Positions 41,115-50,524 of a DNA stretch of 64,000 nt are shown here, piece after piece. The notes under the pieces were generated by a model. That model was not told where the DNA came from and did not search any database. It saw only the letters and a program-made list of their open reading frames with translations. Source of the stretch: Saccharibacillus brassicae (GTDB taxonomy: Bacteria > Bacillota > Bacilli > Paenibacillales > Paenibacillaceae); the NCBI RefSeq assembly GCF_006542275.1, contig NZ_CP041217.1:4218501-4282500 (forward strand), in the 5' to 3' direction. Numbering within the stretch: position 1 is the first letter of the stretch; each line of letters starts with the position of its first letter. A program made the translations under genes and the position numbers.

Positions 41115-42443
41115 ATGACCGACGTAAACAACGGGAATAACGAAAATACCGGGAACGACGGACTTATCGGCAAAAACGGCAGCGGCGACAGTCTGGAGAC
41201 CGGCACGGAGAAAACGGCGCAGCCGCAAGGACGCACGCCGGAGCAGGCCGCGGCCGCGCCCCGGCAGCTGCAAACGCCCGAAGAAGCGGCGCAGGCGCTC
41301 AAAGACCGGCATTTCGACACGAAGCTGATCCATTTCGGCGCGGAGATCGATCCGGCGACCGGCGCGTCCAGCGTGCCAATCTACCAGGCGTCGACGTTCC
41401 ACCATTTCGACATTTACAATCCACCGCAGTACGATTACAGCCGCTCCGGCAGCCCGACGCGCCAGGCGCTCGAAGATTACATCTCGCTGCTCGAAGGCGG
41501 AGCCGGCGGTTACGCATTCGCGTCCGGCATGGCCGCGATTTCCGCGGCGCTCATGATCTTTTCGGCCGGCGATCACCTGATCGTCACGGAAGACGTCTAC
41601 GGCGGCACGTACCGGCTGCTGACGACCATTTTGAGCCGCATGAACATCGAGACGACCTTCGTCGACATGACGGAGCTCGATCAGGTCAAAGCGGCGCTGC
41701 GTCCGAATACCAAAGGCGTCTACATGGAAACGCCGTCGAATCCGACGCTCAAGATTACCGACGTCGGCGCGGTAGCGAACTGGGCCAAAGAGCATGACCT
41801 GCTCACGCTCGTCGACAACACGTTCATGACGCCGTATTACCAGCGGCCGATCGAACAGGGCGTCGATATCGTGCTGCACAGCGCGACGAAGTTCCTCGGC
41901 GGACACAGCGACGTGCTGGCCGGCCTTGCGGTGGCGCGCACGCCGGAGCTGGCCGCGCAGCTCAAAAAGCTGCAAAACGGGCTCGGCACGGTGCTCGGGC
42001 CGCAGGACTGCTGGCTGCTGATCCGCGGCATCAAGACGCTCGGCGCCCGCATGGAACGCAGCGAGATCGGGGCGCGCAGGCTTGCGCACTGGCTGTCCGA
42101 ACGCAAAGACGTGGAAGCCGTCTACTACCCGGGCCTGCCGGAGCATCCGGGCCGCGGCATCCACGAACGGCAGTCGACCGGCTACGGCGCGGTCGTGTCG
42201 TTCGACGTCGGCTCCGAGGAGCGGGCCAAACGGCTGCTGAACCGCGTGAAGCTGCCGCTCGTGGCGGTCAGCCTGGGCGCGGTGGAGAGCATCCTGTCGT
42301 ATCCGCCGATGATGTCGCATGCGGCGATGCCGCGCGAAGTGCGGCTTGAGCGTGGCATTGCCGACGGCCTGCTGCGCTTCTCGGTCGGCCTGGAGAACGT
42401 CGACGACCTGATCGCCGACCTGGAACAGGCGCTGGCCGATTAA
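41115..42443 (+). CDS. metC: Cystathionine beta-lyase
   Basis: 442 residues, PLP enzyme of the same fold as its neighbour; splits cystathionine to homocysteine. Seen: QASTFHHFDI, YDYSRSGSPTRQALE, ASGMAAISAALMIF, DNTFMTPYYQRP, PLP lysine in HSATKFLGGHSDV, RFSVGLENVDDLIADL. The first 65 residues are a low-complexity Asn/Gly then Gln/Ala/Pro stretch not expected in the family, ahead of the normal start near FDTKLIHFGAEID. Begins 1 base after the metI stop, so translation is coupled. The two adjacent paralogues probably arose by duplication. Confidence 0.92.
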   Translation: MTDVNNGNNENTGNDGLIGKNGSGDSLETGTEKTAQPQGRTPEQAAAAPRQLQTPEEAAQALKDRHFDTKLIHFGAEIDPATGASSVPIYQASTFHHFDIYNPPQYDYSRSGSPTRQALEDYISLLEGGAGGYAFASGMAAISAALMIFSAGDHLIVTEDVYGGTYRLLTTILSRMNIETTFVDMTELDQVKAALRPNTKGVYMETPSNPTLKITDVGAVANWAKEHDLLTLVDNTFMTPYYQRPIEQGVDIVLHSATKFLGGHSDVLAGLAVARTPELAAQLKKLQNGLGTVLGPQDCWLLIRGIKTLGARMERSEIGARRLAHWLSERKDVEAVYYPGLPEHPGRGIHERQSTGYGAVVSFDVGSEERAKRLLNRVKLPLVAVSLGAVESILSYPPMMSHAAMPREVRLERGIADGLLRFSVGLENVDDLIADLEQALAD

Positions 42444-42529
42444 CTTTCCTTCGCTAAAGGGAGCAACCTCTTTTTTCTGTTACAATGAATGGAAATAGGC
42501 AAAAGCCTCAGAAGAAAAGAGGGAATGCG

Positions 42530-42892
42530 ATGGAATGGGTGGCCAACGTCCTGGTAGCGCTGATCGCGCTGCTGCACGTGTATATTCTGGTCCTGGAAAT
42601 GTTTATGTGGAACAAGCCGCGCGGGATGAAAGCGTTCGGACTGGAGCAAAAATTTGCCGACATGACGTTGTCGCTTGCGGCCAATCAGGGACTGTACAAC
42701 GGATTTCTGGCGGCAGGGCTCGTGTTCGGCCTGCTGTATCCGAACGCGGAAGCGGGGGCGCATATCCAGATCTTCTTCCTCGTCTGCGTAATGGTCGCCG
42801 GCATTTACGGAGCGGCTACGGCCAAATTCAAAATTTTGTTCATTCAGACGGTGCCGGCGCTGATCGCGCTGATCGCCGTGCTGCTCGCCTAA
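42530..42892 (+). CDS. DUF1304 membrane protein
   Basis: 120 residues with four hydrophobic helices (about 5-25, 48-66, 74-95, 100-119). The spacing and the motif LEMFMWNKPRGMKAFGL identify the DUF1304 family of small integral membrane proteins of unknown role. ATG at 42530 with AAGAGGGAA upstream; the frame from 42485 adds 15 basic residues and overlaps a TACAAT-type -10 element, so it is less likely. Confidence 0.83.
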   Translation: MEWVANVLVALIALLHVYILVLEMFMWNKPRGMKAFGLEQKFADMTLSLAANQGLYNGFLAAGLVFGLLYPNAEAGAHIQIFFLVCVMVAGIYGAATAKFKILFIQTVPALIALIAVLLA

Positions 42893-42908
42893 CGGCGTCA
42901 AGCAGCAG

Positions 42909-42936
42909 ACCGGTCCGCTTCGGCGGACCGGTTTTT
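42909..42936 (+). terminator. Terminator after the DUF1304 gene
   Basis: ACCGGTCCGC/GCGGACCGGT stem with TTCG loop, followed by five T. Confidence 0.92.
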
Positions 42937-43116
42937 GCTTTTTGCCGGCGTATCGAAGTTCGCTCATATTTAATTCTTATGTAAAGTGTGATAGGATTAG
43001 TTGTATTGCAGGGCCCGATTAAATTTTAACTTTTCAAAATAGAGATTGTGCAGTACGGCCCGAACGGATACGACTCACTTTATTTGAACCTATTTTCACA
43101 AAGGAGGCTGCATGCA

Positions 43117-44253
43117 ATGAGTGCGGTTGACAAAATACTGGATAAAGCTTTGAACGGGGGACGTCTCGACGTCGAGGATACGATCGCCCTGTACGAAACG
43201 AACGAGATCGAGAAGCTGGGACATGCCGCCAACGAACTGATGATTCGCAAAAACCCCGATCCGATCACGACGTTCGTCATCGGACGCAACGTCAACTATA
43301 CGAATGTGTGCGACGTTTTTTGCCGTTTCTGCGCGTTTTACCGCCGTCCGGGTTCGCCCGAAGGGTATGTGCTTCCCGATGAAGTGATCCTGCAAAAAAT
43401 TCAGGAGACCGAAGACGTGGGCGGCACGGAAATTTTGATGCAGGGCGGAGTCAACCCGGATCTGCCGTTCGAATATTACCTGAACATTCTGCGCAAGATC
43501 AAGCAGCATTTCCCGAACGTGACGATGCACTCGTTCTCGCCCGCGGAAATCATGAAGATGCAGAAGCTGTCCGGCATGTCGATGGAAGATACGATCCGCG
43601 CGATCCACGAAGCGGGACTTGATTCCCTGCCCGGCGGAGGCGGCGAGATTCTCGACGACCGGACCCGCCGCAAGATCAGCCGTCTCAAAGGCTCGTGGCG
43701 CGATTGGATGGACGTCATGCAGACGGCGCACAAAGTCGGCATGAACACGACCGCGACGATGGTGATCGGCTTCGGCGAATCGTACGAAGAGCGCGCGCTG
43801 CACATGCTGAGAGTGCGCGAAGCCCAGGACGAATGCATCCGCAACGGCTACGATTCCGAAGGGTTCCTCGCCTACATCTCGTGGACGTTCCAGCCGGACA
43901 ACACGAACATGAAAGTCGAGAAGCAGACGCCGGAGCAGTATTTGCAAAACGTGGCGATCAGCCGCATCGTGCTCGACAACATCAAGCATTTCCAGTCGTC
44001 GTGGGTCACGATGGGACCGGAAGTGGGCAAAATGTCGCTCAGCTACGGCTGCGACGACTTCGGCAGCACGATGATGGAAGAAAACGTCGTATCGGCCGCG
44101 GGCACGACCCACAAAGTCAATATCGAGCAGACGCTCGACATTATCCGTGCCGCCGGCAAGATTCCGGCCCAGCGCGACACGAAATATAACCTGATCCAGG
44201 TGTTCGACGATCAAAATTACAAAATCCAGCGCGATTTCATCATGCAAAACTAG
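43117..44253 (+). CDS. mqnC: Cyclic dehypoxanthinyl futalosine synthase
   Basis: 378 residues, a radical SAM enzyme of the futalosine route to menaquinone. The CxxxCxxC cluster motif is CDVFCRFCAF; also EILMQGGVNPDLPFEYYLNILRKIK-type text, SAEIMKM-like region, LPGGGGEILDD and TATMVIGFGE. ATG at 43117 with AAAGGAGG about 8 bases upstream; the upstream frame from 43048 has no such site. The rest of the mqn set is not in this window. Its presence indicates the futalosine rather than the classical Men pathway in this organism. Confidence 0.95.
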   Translation: MSAVDKILDKALNGGRLDVEDTIALYETNEIEKLGHAANELMIRKNPDPITTFVIGRNVNYTNVCDVFCRFCAFYRRPGSPEGYVLPDEVILQKIQETEDVGGTEILMQGGVNPDLPFEYYLNILRKIKQHFPNVTMHSFSPAEIMKMQKLSGMSMEDTIRAIHEAGLDSLPGGGGEILDDRTRRKISRLKGSWRDWMDVMQTAHKVGMNTTATMVIGFGESYEERALHMLRVREAQDECIRNGYDSEGFLAYISWTFQPDNTNMKVEKQTPEQYLQNVAISRIVLDNIKHFQSSWVTMGPEVGKMSLSYGCDDFGSTMMEENVVSAAGTTHKVNIEQTLDIIRAAGKIPAQRDTKYNLIQVFDDQNYKIQRDFIMQN

Positions 44254-44327
44254 AGGCAAGGCCAGAAGCAGGACCGGCAGGCCGCGCCACCGCAACCTTT
44301 ACCGCCGATTCGGCGAACGATAAGCAA

Positions 44328-44386
44328 ACGCCTCTCCGCTCAAGCGGTTCCCGGCAAGGGACCGCAAGGCGGAGAGGCGTTTTTTG
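44328..44386 (+). terminator. Terminator after mqnC
   Basis: ACGCCTCTCCGC/GCGGAGAGGCGT 12-bp stem with inner GCGGT/ACCGC pairing and six T. It also lies beyond the end of the converging iron-uptake operon, so it may shield both. Confidence 0.9.
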
Positions 44387-44404
44387 GTTTTTTTCAGTTT
44401 GGGT

Positions 44405-45430
44405 TCAGTTTGGCTTTTTGAGCAGCAGATGCAGGAAATACGGCGCCCCGATAAAAGCGACGACGATGCCGGCCGCGATCCCGCCGGGATCGTTCAGGCT
44501 GCGCCCGATCGTATCGGCCAACAGCAGCAGCCAGCCGCCGACGAGGATCGAGACCGGAATGAACCGCTGATGCGCGGGTCCGACGAGCGCGCGGGCGATA
44601 TGCGGTGCCATCAGGCCGATAAACGCGATCCCGCCGGTGACGGACACGGCGGAAGCGGCGAGAGCGACCGCGGTCAGCAGCAGCAGAATCCGGTCTTTCT
44701 GGATCGGCACGCCGGCGCCGACGGCGGAAGCTTCGCCGAGCGACAGCAGGTTCAGCGACCGCGTTTTGACCAGCGCGAACGGAATAAGCAGCAGCAGCCA
44801 GGGCAGCAGCGCGAACACGAATGGCCAGTCGGTGCCCCAGACGGTGCCGGCGAGCCATTTGGCGATAAAATCGACTTTGCCCTGTTCGGCCGAAGAGATC
44901 AGCACGATCATGACGCCGGACAGAGCCGTGGAGAAGCCGACGCCGATCAGAATCAGCTTGATCGGCTGCACGCCTTCGCCCGGACGGTACGCGAACAGGT
45001 AGATCAGCACGGCGGTCAATAGCGCTCCGGCAAAAGCGACGGCCGGGATCAGAAAGACGAACGTGCCGACTTCGATCGGAGCGAACAGGAAAAATACGGT
45101 CACGCCGACGCCGGCTCCCGCATTGATGCCGACGATGCCGGGGTCGGCCAGTTCGTTGCGCGTGATGCCCTGCAGCAGCGCGCCGGACAGGGCGAGCGCC
45201 ATGCCGGCCAGCAGCGTGATCAGGATGCGGGGCATCCGGATATCGAACAGGACGAATTCGTCCTTGAACGTGCCGCTGCCGAGCAGCGTCGGAATGATCC
45301 GTCCGTACGAGACGGACGAAGAACCGAGACCCAAGCTGACGAAAAAGGTGACCAAAATCAAAGCGGCAAGCGTGACAAGCACGCCGTTATGCCGGGGCAG
45401 GCGGCGCAGCGTATGCAGCATCCGGTTCAT
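44405..45430 (-). CDS. Iron-siderophore ABC permease, FecCD family
   Basis: 341 residues, about nine or ten membrane helices. Typical FecCD text: RMPRILITLLAGMALALSGAL, TRNELADPGIVGINAGAG, GGIAFIGLMAPHIARALVG and LLLADTIGRSLNDP. Forms the membrane channel with its neighbour. Starts inside the stop of the upstream permease (ATGA overlap). Confidence 0.92.
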   Translation of the reverse strand: MNRMLHTLRRLPRHNGVLVTLAALILVTFFVSLGLGSSSVSYGRIIPTLLGSGTFKDEFVLFDIRMPRILITLLAGMALALSGALLQGITRNELADPGIVGINAGAGVGVTVFFLFAPIEVGTFVFLIPAVAFAGALLTAVLIYLFAYRPGEGVQPIKLILIGVGFSTALSGVMIVLISSAEQGKVDFIAKWLAGTVWGTDWPFVFALLPWLLLLIPFALVKTRSLNLLSLGEASAVGAGVPIQKDRILLLLTAVALAASAVSVTGGIAFIGLMAPHIARALVGPAHQRFIPVSILVGGWLLLLADTIGRSLNDPGGIAAGIVVAFIGAPYFLHLLLKKPN

Positions 45431-46446
45431 GAGAGGCCTTTCCCTCCTTTGCGTACGATAAACAGGAAGAACGGCAGGCCCAGCACGGCGACGATCGCGG
45501 CGACGGGCGTCTCAAGCGGCGCGTTCAGCATCCGGCCGAGCGTATCGGCAATGATCATGAACGCGGCTCCGAACACGGCGGATAGCGGCAGGATGCTCCG
45601 GTAATCGGTGCCCGCGAAGATGCGCACCAAATGGGGAATCATCAGCCCGACGAACGCGAGATTGCCCACGAGCGCCACCGCGGCTCCGGTCAGCAGCGTG
45701 ATCGCCGCGTACAAGGCGACTTTGATCCAGCCGGTGTTCAAGCCGAGGCCGACCGCGGTCGATTCGTTCAGGCTGAGGATCGTCAGATGCCGCGACAGCA
45801 GCAGCGCCACGGCCAGGCCGAGCACGATGGCCGGAGCGATCGTTTGCAGCTGCCCCCAAGAGGTGCCGATCAAGCCGCCGGACGTCCACATGGATACGCT
45901 TTTGGAAATTTTGAATTCCAGGGCGATCGTATCGGCCGCGGCGGCAAGCAGCGCCGATACGGCCGCGCCCGCCAGAATCATGCGCAGGGGAGACAGTGTT
46001 TTGCCGCGCAGCGCAAGCAGGCCGAACACGAACGTTACGCCGAACGCCGCTCCGATGAAGCAGGCGATCATGACGCCGAAATAGCCGACGGCCGGAAAGA
46101 AAGCGAACACGACAGCCAGCGCCGCGTTGGCGCCGGCCGTCACGCCGAGCAGGCCGGGATCGGCCAGCGGATTGCGCGTCAGCCCCTGCATGACGGCACC
46201 GGAGACGCCGAGCGCGGCGCCGACGAGCATGCCTCCGATCTCGCGCGGAAGCCGCAGATCCCGAATGATCGAGATATCGGCATTTGTTGCGCCCGGAACG
46301 AACAGAGCGCTCCAAATATCCGGCAGCGAGATATTTTTGGCTCCGAGCAGGATCGAGCCGACGAACAGCAGCGCCAGCGCGATCAGGCTGAGCAGCAGCT
46401 TAAACGGAAAGAAACGGAAAACGCGAGTCGAAGCGGAAGTTTTCAT
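45427..46446 (-). CDS. Iron-siderophore ABC permease, FecCD family
   Basis: 339 residues, second permease of the pair. Seen: RLPREIGGMLVGAALGVSGAVM, TRNPLADPGLLGVTAGAN, GNLAFVGLMIPHLVRI. A hydrophobic helix at about 13-35 follows a basic start. Coupled to the next permease by ATGA and 9 bases after the binding-protein gene. Confidence 0.92.
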   Translation of the reverse strand: MKTSASTRVFRFFPFKLLLSLIALALLFVGSILLGAKNISLPDIWSALFVPGATNADISIIRDLRLPREIGGMLVGAALGVSGAVMQGLTRNPLADPGLLGVTAGANAALAVVFAFFPAVGYFGVMIACFIGAAFGVTFVFGLLALRGKTLSPLRMILAGAAVSALLAAAADTIALEFKISKSVSMWTSGGLIGTSWGQLQTIAPAIVLGLAVALLLSRHLTILSLNESTAVGLGLNTGWIKVALYAAITLLTGAAVALVGNLAFVGLMIPHLVRIFAGTDYRSILPLSAVFGAAFMIIADTLGRMLNAPLETPVAAIVAVLGLPFFLFIVRKGGKGLS

Positions 46447-46455
46447 CGCGCAAGA

Positions 46456-47412
46456 TTATTCGCCCAGGAAAGACTTTTTGAAGAAATCGAGCTGGTAATC
46501 GAGCGATTTGGCGTCGTTGAAGTAGAAGCCCGTGGCGTCGACTTCGTAGACCTGCCCGTTTTTGACCGCCGGAATGTTTTTGTACGTGTCGGTCTCCTGG
46601 AACGAATTGTCCCCGCTTAACGTTTTGCTGAAGATGACGTAATCGCCAAGGTATTCCGGCAGCACTTCGAGCGACAGTTCGTAATAACCCTGCTTGGACG
46701 TCATTTCCTTGGCTTTGTCCGGCATTTTCAGGCCCATGGCCTGATACAGAATTTCGGTGCCGCGGCCCCACGCATCGCCGAAGATGTACAGGTTTTTGGC
46801 GTCGCCTTCCATGACGGTGATCGTCTTGTCGGCGCCGATCTTGTCTTTGATCTCTTCGCCGGCCTGCTGTGCGCGGGTCTTGAAGTCCGCGACCCAGGCG
46901 GCGCCTTCTTCGCCTTTGTTGACCGCTTTGGACACTTCTTCGATCTGCGTCAGGTAATCCACTTTGTTATACGTGTACGTCACGAGAGGCGCGATCTGTT
47001 TGAGCTTGTCGGCGTTCTTCACGTCGCTCGAAGCGATGATCAGGTCGGGCTGCAGCTCGATGATCTTCTCGATATTGTCGGCCGAAACTTCGGGCACGTC
47101 CGCCAAATCCGTTTTGAAGTTCGGGTTGTTTTTGGTCCATGTGTCCACGCCGACGACCGGAACGCCGAGCTGGATCAACGTGCCGGTATAACTCGACAGG
47201 TCGACGACGCGCTGCGGATTGGCCGGCACCTGGATAGGGCCGTTCTCCGATTGATAAGTGACGGTTCCCGTGGAAGCTTCGGCAGTTTCGGCAGCTTTGG
47301 GATCGGCGGCTGCGGCGGTACTACTGCCGGACGTCTTGGCCGGCTGGCCTCCTCCGCAGGCGGTCAACGCGACGACGAACAGCAGCAGCAGGGGCAAAAG
47401 AATCTTTTTCAT
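46456..47412 (-). CDS. Iron-siderophore binding lipoprotein
   Basis: 318 residues. Signal sequence with lipobox LTAC (Cys about 19), then a Ser/Ala/Thr-rich tether and a class III substrate-binding fold: NPQRVVDLSSYTGTLIQLGVPVVGVD, ELQPDLIIASSDV, EYLGDYVIF. Captures a ferric siderophore outside the membrane for the two permeases downstream; which siderophore cannot be told. No ATPase gene follows, so a shared FhuC/YusV-like ATPase elsewhere is probably used. A Fur box lies 36 bases upstream. Confidence 0.92.
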   Translation of the reverse strand: MKKILLPLLLLFVVALTACGGGQPAKTSGSSTAAAADPKAAETAEASTGTVTYQSENGPIQVPANPQRVVDLSSYTGTLIQLGVPVVGVDTWTKNNPNFKTDLADVPEVSADNIEKIIELQPDLIIASSDVKNADKLKQIAPLVTYTYNKVDYLTQIEEVSKAVNKGEEGAAWVADFKTRAQQAGEEIKDKIGADKTITVMEGDAKNLYIFGDAWGRGTEILYQAMGLKMPDKAKEMTSKQGYYELSLEVLPEYLGDYVIFSKTLSGDNSFQETDTYKNIPAVKNGQVYEVDATGFYFNDAKSLDYQLDFFKKSFLGE

Positions 47413-47447
47413 AAGTATGTATTCTCCCTCTCCGAATAAATTTTAAT

Positions 47448-47468
47448 TGAAAACGATAATCGTTATCA
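47448..47468. promoter_or_regulatory. Fur box
   Basis: TGAAAACGATAATCGTTATCA, with the core GATAATCGTTATC close to the Fur consensus palindrome (GATAATGATTATC type). It lies just upstream of the binding lipoprotein, so the operon is probably iron-repressed. Confidence 0.85.
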
Positions 47469-47556
47469 ACGAACGCACTATTCAAAGAGTAAGGTCGAAG
47501 CGAAAGTTTGTCAATAGTCGATGTCTTGTTCAAAGGTCGAACATAACGTGCATGAC

Positions 47557-47602
47557 GAAAAAACCCGCCGGCCAAGCGATATAAATCGCCTGGCTTGCGG
47601 GT
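47557..47602 (-). terminator. Terminator of the S9 peptidase gene
   Basis: On the minus strand ACCCGC...GCGGGT with inner CAGGCGAT/ATCGCTTGG pairing, then six T. 22 bases after the stop. Confidence 0.88.
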
Positions 47603-47624
47603 GTTTGATATCGGATATTGACGG

Positions 47625-49442
47625 TCAGGTCTCTACGCCGGCCGGTTGTTCCTTGATCGCTTTTTCCAAAAACTCCAGAACGGCGCGGTAGACCCGAATC
47701 TCGTTTTCCTTTTTCGAGAATCCGTGTCCTTCGTCGTCCAGCACGAGGTACTCGACGCCTGCGCCTTTGCCCTGCAGCGCTTGGACGATCTGGTCCGATT
47801 CGGCTTTGACGACGCGGGGATCGTTGGCGCCCTGAATGACGAGCATCGGCTTGGTCATGCCGTCCAGATACGTGATCGGCGAGTAGGCGATCAGTTTGTC
47901 CTTGTCCGCTACCGGATCGCCGACCCATTGGTTCATGATCGGCTTCCAGTGCTCCGGCACCGATTCAATAAACGAGAACAGGTCGCTCGGACCGAAGATG
48001 TCGACGACGGCTTTGAAATAATCGGCGTGGCGTCCGTGCAGCAGAAGCGCCATGTAGCCGCCGAAGCTTCCGCCCATCAGCAGCAGCTTGTCGCGTTCGG
48101 CGTAGCCGTTTTCGATGATCCAATCCAGCCCGGCAATATTGTCCAGTCTCGGACCGTCGCCCCAATCGCCTTCGACAAGCTTGCAGAAAGCGAGGCCGTA
48201 GCCGGTCGATCCCCGGAAGTTCGGCGCGAAAATATGAAAGCCGCGGCTGACGAGGAACTGGAACAGCGAACGGAATCCGAGACGCTCCGCCGCCTGCGGC
48301 CCGCCGTGCGGCCACAGAATCGTATGTCCGTTGGACGTGCCTTCGCGCGCCCGGAAGAACAGCGCTTCGATCTCCAGGCCGTCAAACGACGGGTAGGTCA
48401 GCACTTCGGGCCGAACAAGCTCCGACTCCGCGATGCCCGGTACGCCGTAGTTGGTGCAGCGCGTCCATTCGTCGGACAACGGTTCTTTTTTGAAAATGTT
48501 GGTCGGGCTGACGGCGCTGCGTCCGAGCACGTACACATTGCCGCTCTCCGCCACTTTGAGCGAAGACAGCACGTCGACCGGAAGCGCGATGCCGCCGAGC
48601 GAACCGCTTTCCAGGTCGTAGGTGTACAGATGGTCGGCGACTCCCTTGCTTGCGCTCAGGTACAGCAGGCCGCGTTCCTTGTCGTAGGCGACCGACGTGA
48701 AATCGACGCCTTCGAGTTCGAGCAGGACCGTTTTGGTGCCGCTCTCGATATCGAATCGGGCCAGGTAAGAGAAGTCTTTGCCCGCGTTGGTCAGGTAATG
48801 CAGTTCGTGCTTGCCCGTGAACACGCAGTCGGACACCGTATATTCGCCTTTCGCTTCCGGGTCGAGCGAGACATGGTCGTCGCCCGAGCAGACGAACGCC
48901 GGGGCATAAGTATTGGAGAAATGTTTGGCGTACACGAGATGTTCTTCTTTGGGACCGACGTCGATCAGGAAGATCGAAGCGTCGCCCGAACCTTGAAGCA
49001 CGGACACTTCCTGCCCCGTCTTGAGGTCGCAGCAGAGGGCGCTGAGGTAGGTCGGGTCTTCTTTGGTGGACGTATAGTAGAGACGCTTGCCGTCCTCGGA
49101 CAGGATCGGGTTCATATGCCGGTGGCCTTCTTTGACGCACAGGGGCAGCAGTTCGCCGCCTTTGGGCTGCAGCGCATAAAGCTGCGCGTTCTCGTCGCCG
49201 TCGCGGTCGAACCCGGCTACGAGGAAGCGGCCGTGTTTGTCGTATTTGAGATCGTGGCAGTTTTGGCCGTTAAAAGTAAGCGGATACGGAAACGTATCCG
49301 GAAGATCCATGGCCCAGAGATCAAACTTGCCGCTGAGATTGGTGCTGAACACAAGCTGTTCTTCATCCGGACTGACCGTGAAATTCTCGATCGCAAACGT
49401 ACGGAAGAACTGCTCGACATCGGGTTTTTTGAACGATAGCAT
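47625..49442 (-). CDS. S9-family prolyl oligopeptidase-like serine peptidase
   Basis: 605 residues. The N-terminal part (about 20-340) is a seven-bladed beta-propeller type region; the C-terminal alpha/beta hydrolase has the nucleophile Ser in GGSFGGYMALL, Asp in GANDPRV and His in DDEGHGFSK. No signal peptide, so it probably cleaves peptides in the cytoplasm. ATG at 49442 has AAGGAGG 5-6 bases upstream; the 91-residue extension to 49715 has no family resemblance and overlaps the divergent HAD gene's upstream region. Confidence 0.92.
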   Translation of the reverse strand: MLSFKKPDVEQFFRTFAIENFTVSPDEEQLVFSTNLSGKFDLWAMDLPDTFPYPLTFNGQNCHDLKYDKHGRFLVAGFDRDGDENAQLYALQPKGGELLPLCVKEGHRHMNPILSEDGKRLYYTSTKEDPTYLSALCCDLKTGQEVSVLQGSGDASIFLIDVGPKEEHLVYAKHFSNTYAPAFVCSGDDHVSLDPEAKGEYTVSDCVFTGKHELHYLTNAGKDFSYLARFDIESGTKTVLLELEGVDFTSVAYDKERGLLYLSASKGVADHLYTYDLESGSLGGIALPVDVLSSLKVAESGNVYVLGRSAVSPTNIFKKEPLSDEWTRCTNYGVPGIAESELVRPEVLTYPSFDGLEIEALFFRAREGTSNGHTILWPHGGPQAAERLGFRSLFQFLVSRGFHIFAPNFRGSTGYGLAFCKLVEGDWGDGPRLDNIAGLDWIIENGYAERDKLLLMGGSFGGYMALLLHGRHADYFKAVVDIFGPSDLFSFIESVPEHWKPIMNQWVGDPVADKDKLIAYSPITYLDGMTKPMLVIQGANDPRVVKAESDQIVQALQGKGAGVEYLVLDDEGHGFSKKENEIRVYRAVLEFLEKAIKEQPAGVET

Positions 49443-49720
49443 GGAATCCTCCTTGTGTCGGCTTGCTGCCGGGGTAGTGGTGAAACGGACGTGCTTCCCT
49501 AAGTATTCGGCGTGCGCAAGCGTAATCCTGCCCTCAATGGATGAAAAGCCCCGATTTCCGTATCCGCACGTTTTTACGCCGCAAATTCGCAAAAGGGCGA
49601 AAGAGCATAAAATTGGGTATAAGAAAGAATGAACATATGTATTGGGTAAAAAAAGACATACCGCGTCATCGGCTGCGCCGCTGGCGAACATTACGGCAAA
49701 GCGGAAGGAGAACATCGATC

Positions 49721-50434
49721 ATGAACAAAAAAATAACTTTTGACGCGTCCGCCATCGAAGTGATCGCGTTCGATCTGGACGGCACGCTGATCGATACGTC
49801 GGAAGCGATGTACGAAGTCAATCACGACGTTTTCGAGGAAGCGATCGCAAACGGGGATGCGGACGAGCAGCCTTCCAAAGAAACGATCCGCTCGGTATTC
49901 GGCATGACGGGAGAAGAAGCCTGGAAAAAGGTAGCGCCCGATATGGACGAGTCGGCGCAGGAACGGTACAAGAAGCCGCACGACGACCTGCTGCATCGCA
50001 AGATGGAGTCGCGCTCTTACGCGCTCGAAGGGGTGCCGGAGCTGCTGAAGCGGCTGTCGGGCACGTATGAACTCGCGACGGCGAGCAACTGCGGGGAAGC
50101 GTATTTGGACCGCGTGCTGCGGATCGACGGCCTGAAGGGCCTGATCCGGTATCCGCTGTGCGCGGGAAGCGTCGGCGCGCAGCGCAAAAGCGAGGTGCTG
50201 GCCGAGCTGCTGCGGCAGTCGGGACGCCGACCGGAGCAGGTGCTGATGGTCGGAGACCGCAAGTCGGACATCGACGCGGCTCTCGCGGTCGGCATGCCGT
50301 CGGTCGGCATCCGGTCCGCTTTCGCGGAGCCGGGCGAGCTGGAGAAAGCGAACGCGACGGTCGATCACATCGGGGAGCTGGAGCATGTGCTGCGGCCTTC
50401 CGCCGTCGGCACGTCCGAACCGTCCCGCACGTAA
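49721..50434 (+). CDS. HAD-family hydrolase, phosphoglycolate-phosphatase-like
   Basis: 237 residues. Motif I FDLDGTLIDTSEAM (Asp nucleophile), motif II LATASNCG, motif III Lys in QRKSEVLAELL, motif IV VGDRKSDIDAAL. A cap domain lies between motifs I and II. Substrate not known; beta-phosphoglucomutase or phosphoglycolate type are both possible. ATG at 49721 with GGAAGGAG upstream; the 60-residue extension from 49541 is basic and unrelated. Confidence 0.88.
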   Translation: MNKKITFDASAIEVIAFDLDGTLIDTSEAMYEVNHDVFEEAIANGDADEQPSKETIRSVFGMTGEEAWKKVAPDMDESAQERYKKPHDDLLHRKMESRSYALEGVPELLKRLSGTYELATASNCGEAYLDRVLRIDGLKGLIRYPLCAGSVGAQRKSEVLAELLRQSGRRPEQVLMVGDRKSDIDAALAVGMPSVGIRSAFAEPGELEKANATVDHIGELEHVLRPSAVGTSEPSRT

Positions 50435-50436
50435 AA

Positions 50437-50464
50437 GCCGCTGTCGGGCGCGCCCGACAGCGGC
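50437..50464. terminator. Perfect 28-bp palindrome after the HAD gene
   Basis: GCCGCTGTCGGGCG joined directly to its reverse complement, 2 bases after the stop codon. Only a weak downstream T run (CCTTTT). A terminator is the simplest reading. Confidence 0.7.
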
Positions 50465-50493
50465 GTACGCCTTTTCGTGCCGCCGGCTTGGTC

Positions 50494-50522
50494 TTGACGC
50501 TCGCCGGCGTACGACTTATAAT
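50494..50522 (+). promoter_or_regulatory. Promoter of the thrS T-box leader
   Basis: TTGACG (50494-50499), 17 bases, perfect TATAAT (50517-50522). Confidence 0.85.
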
Positions 50523-50524
50523 GA

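Noticed and set aside
49443..49715. 91-residue N-terminal extension of the S9 peptidase
   Set aside because: No homology-like sequence, and the ATG at 49442 has AAGGAGG correctly spaced.
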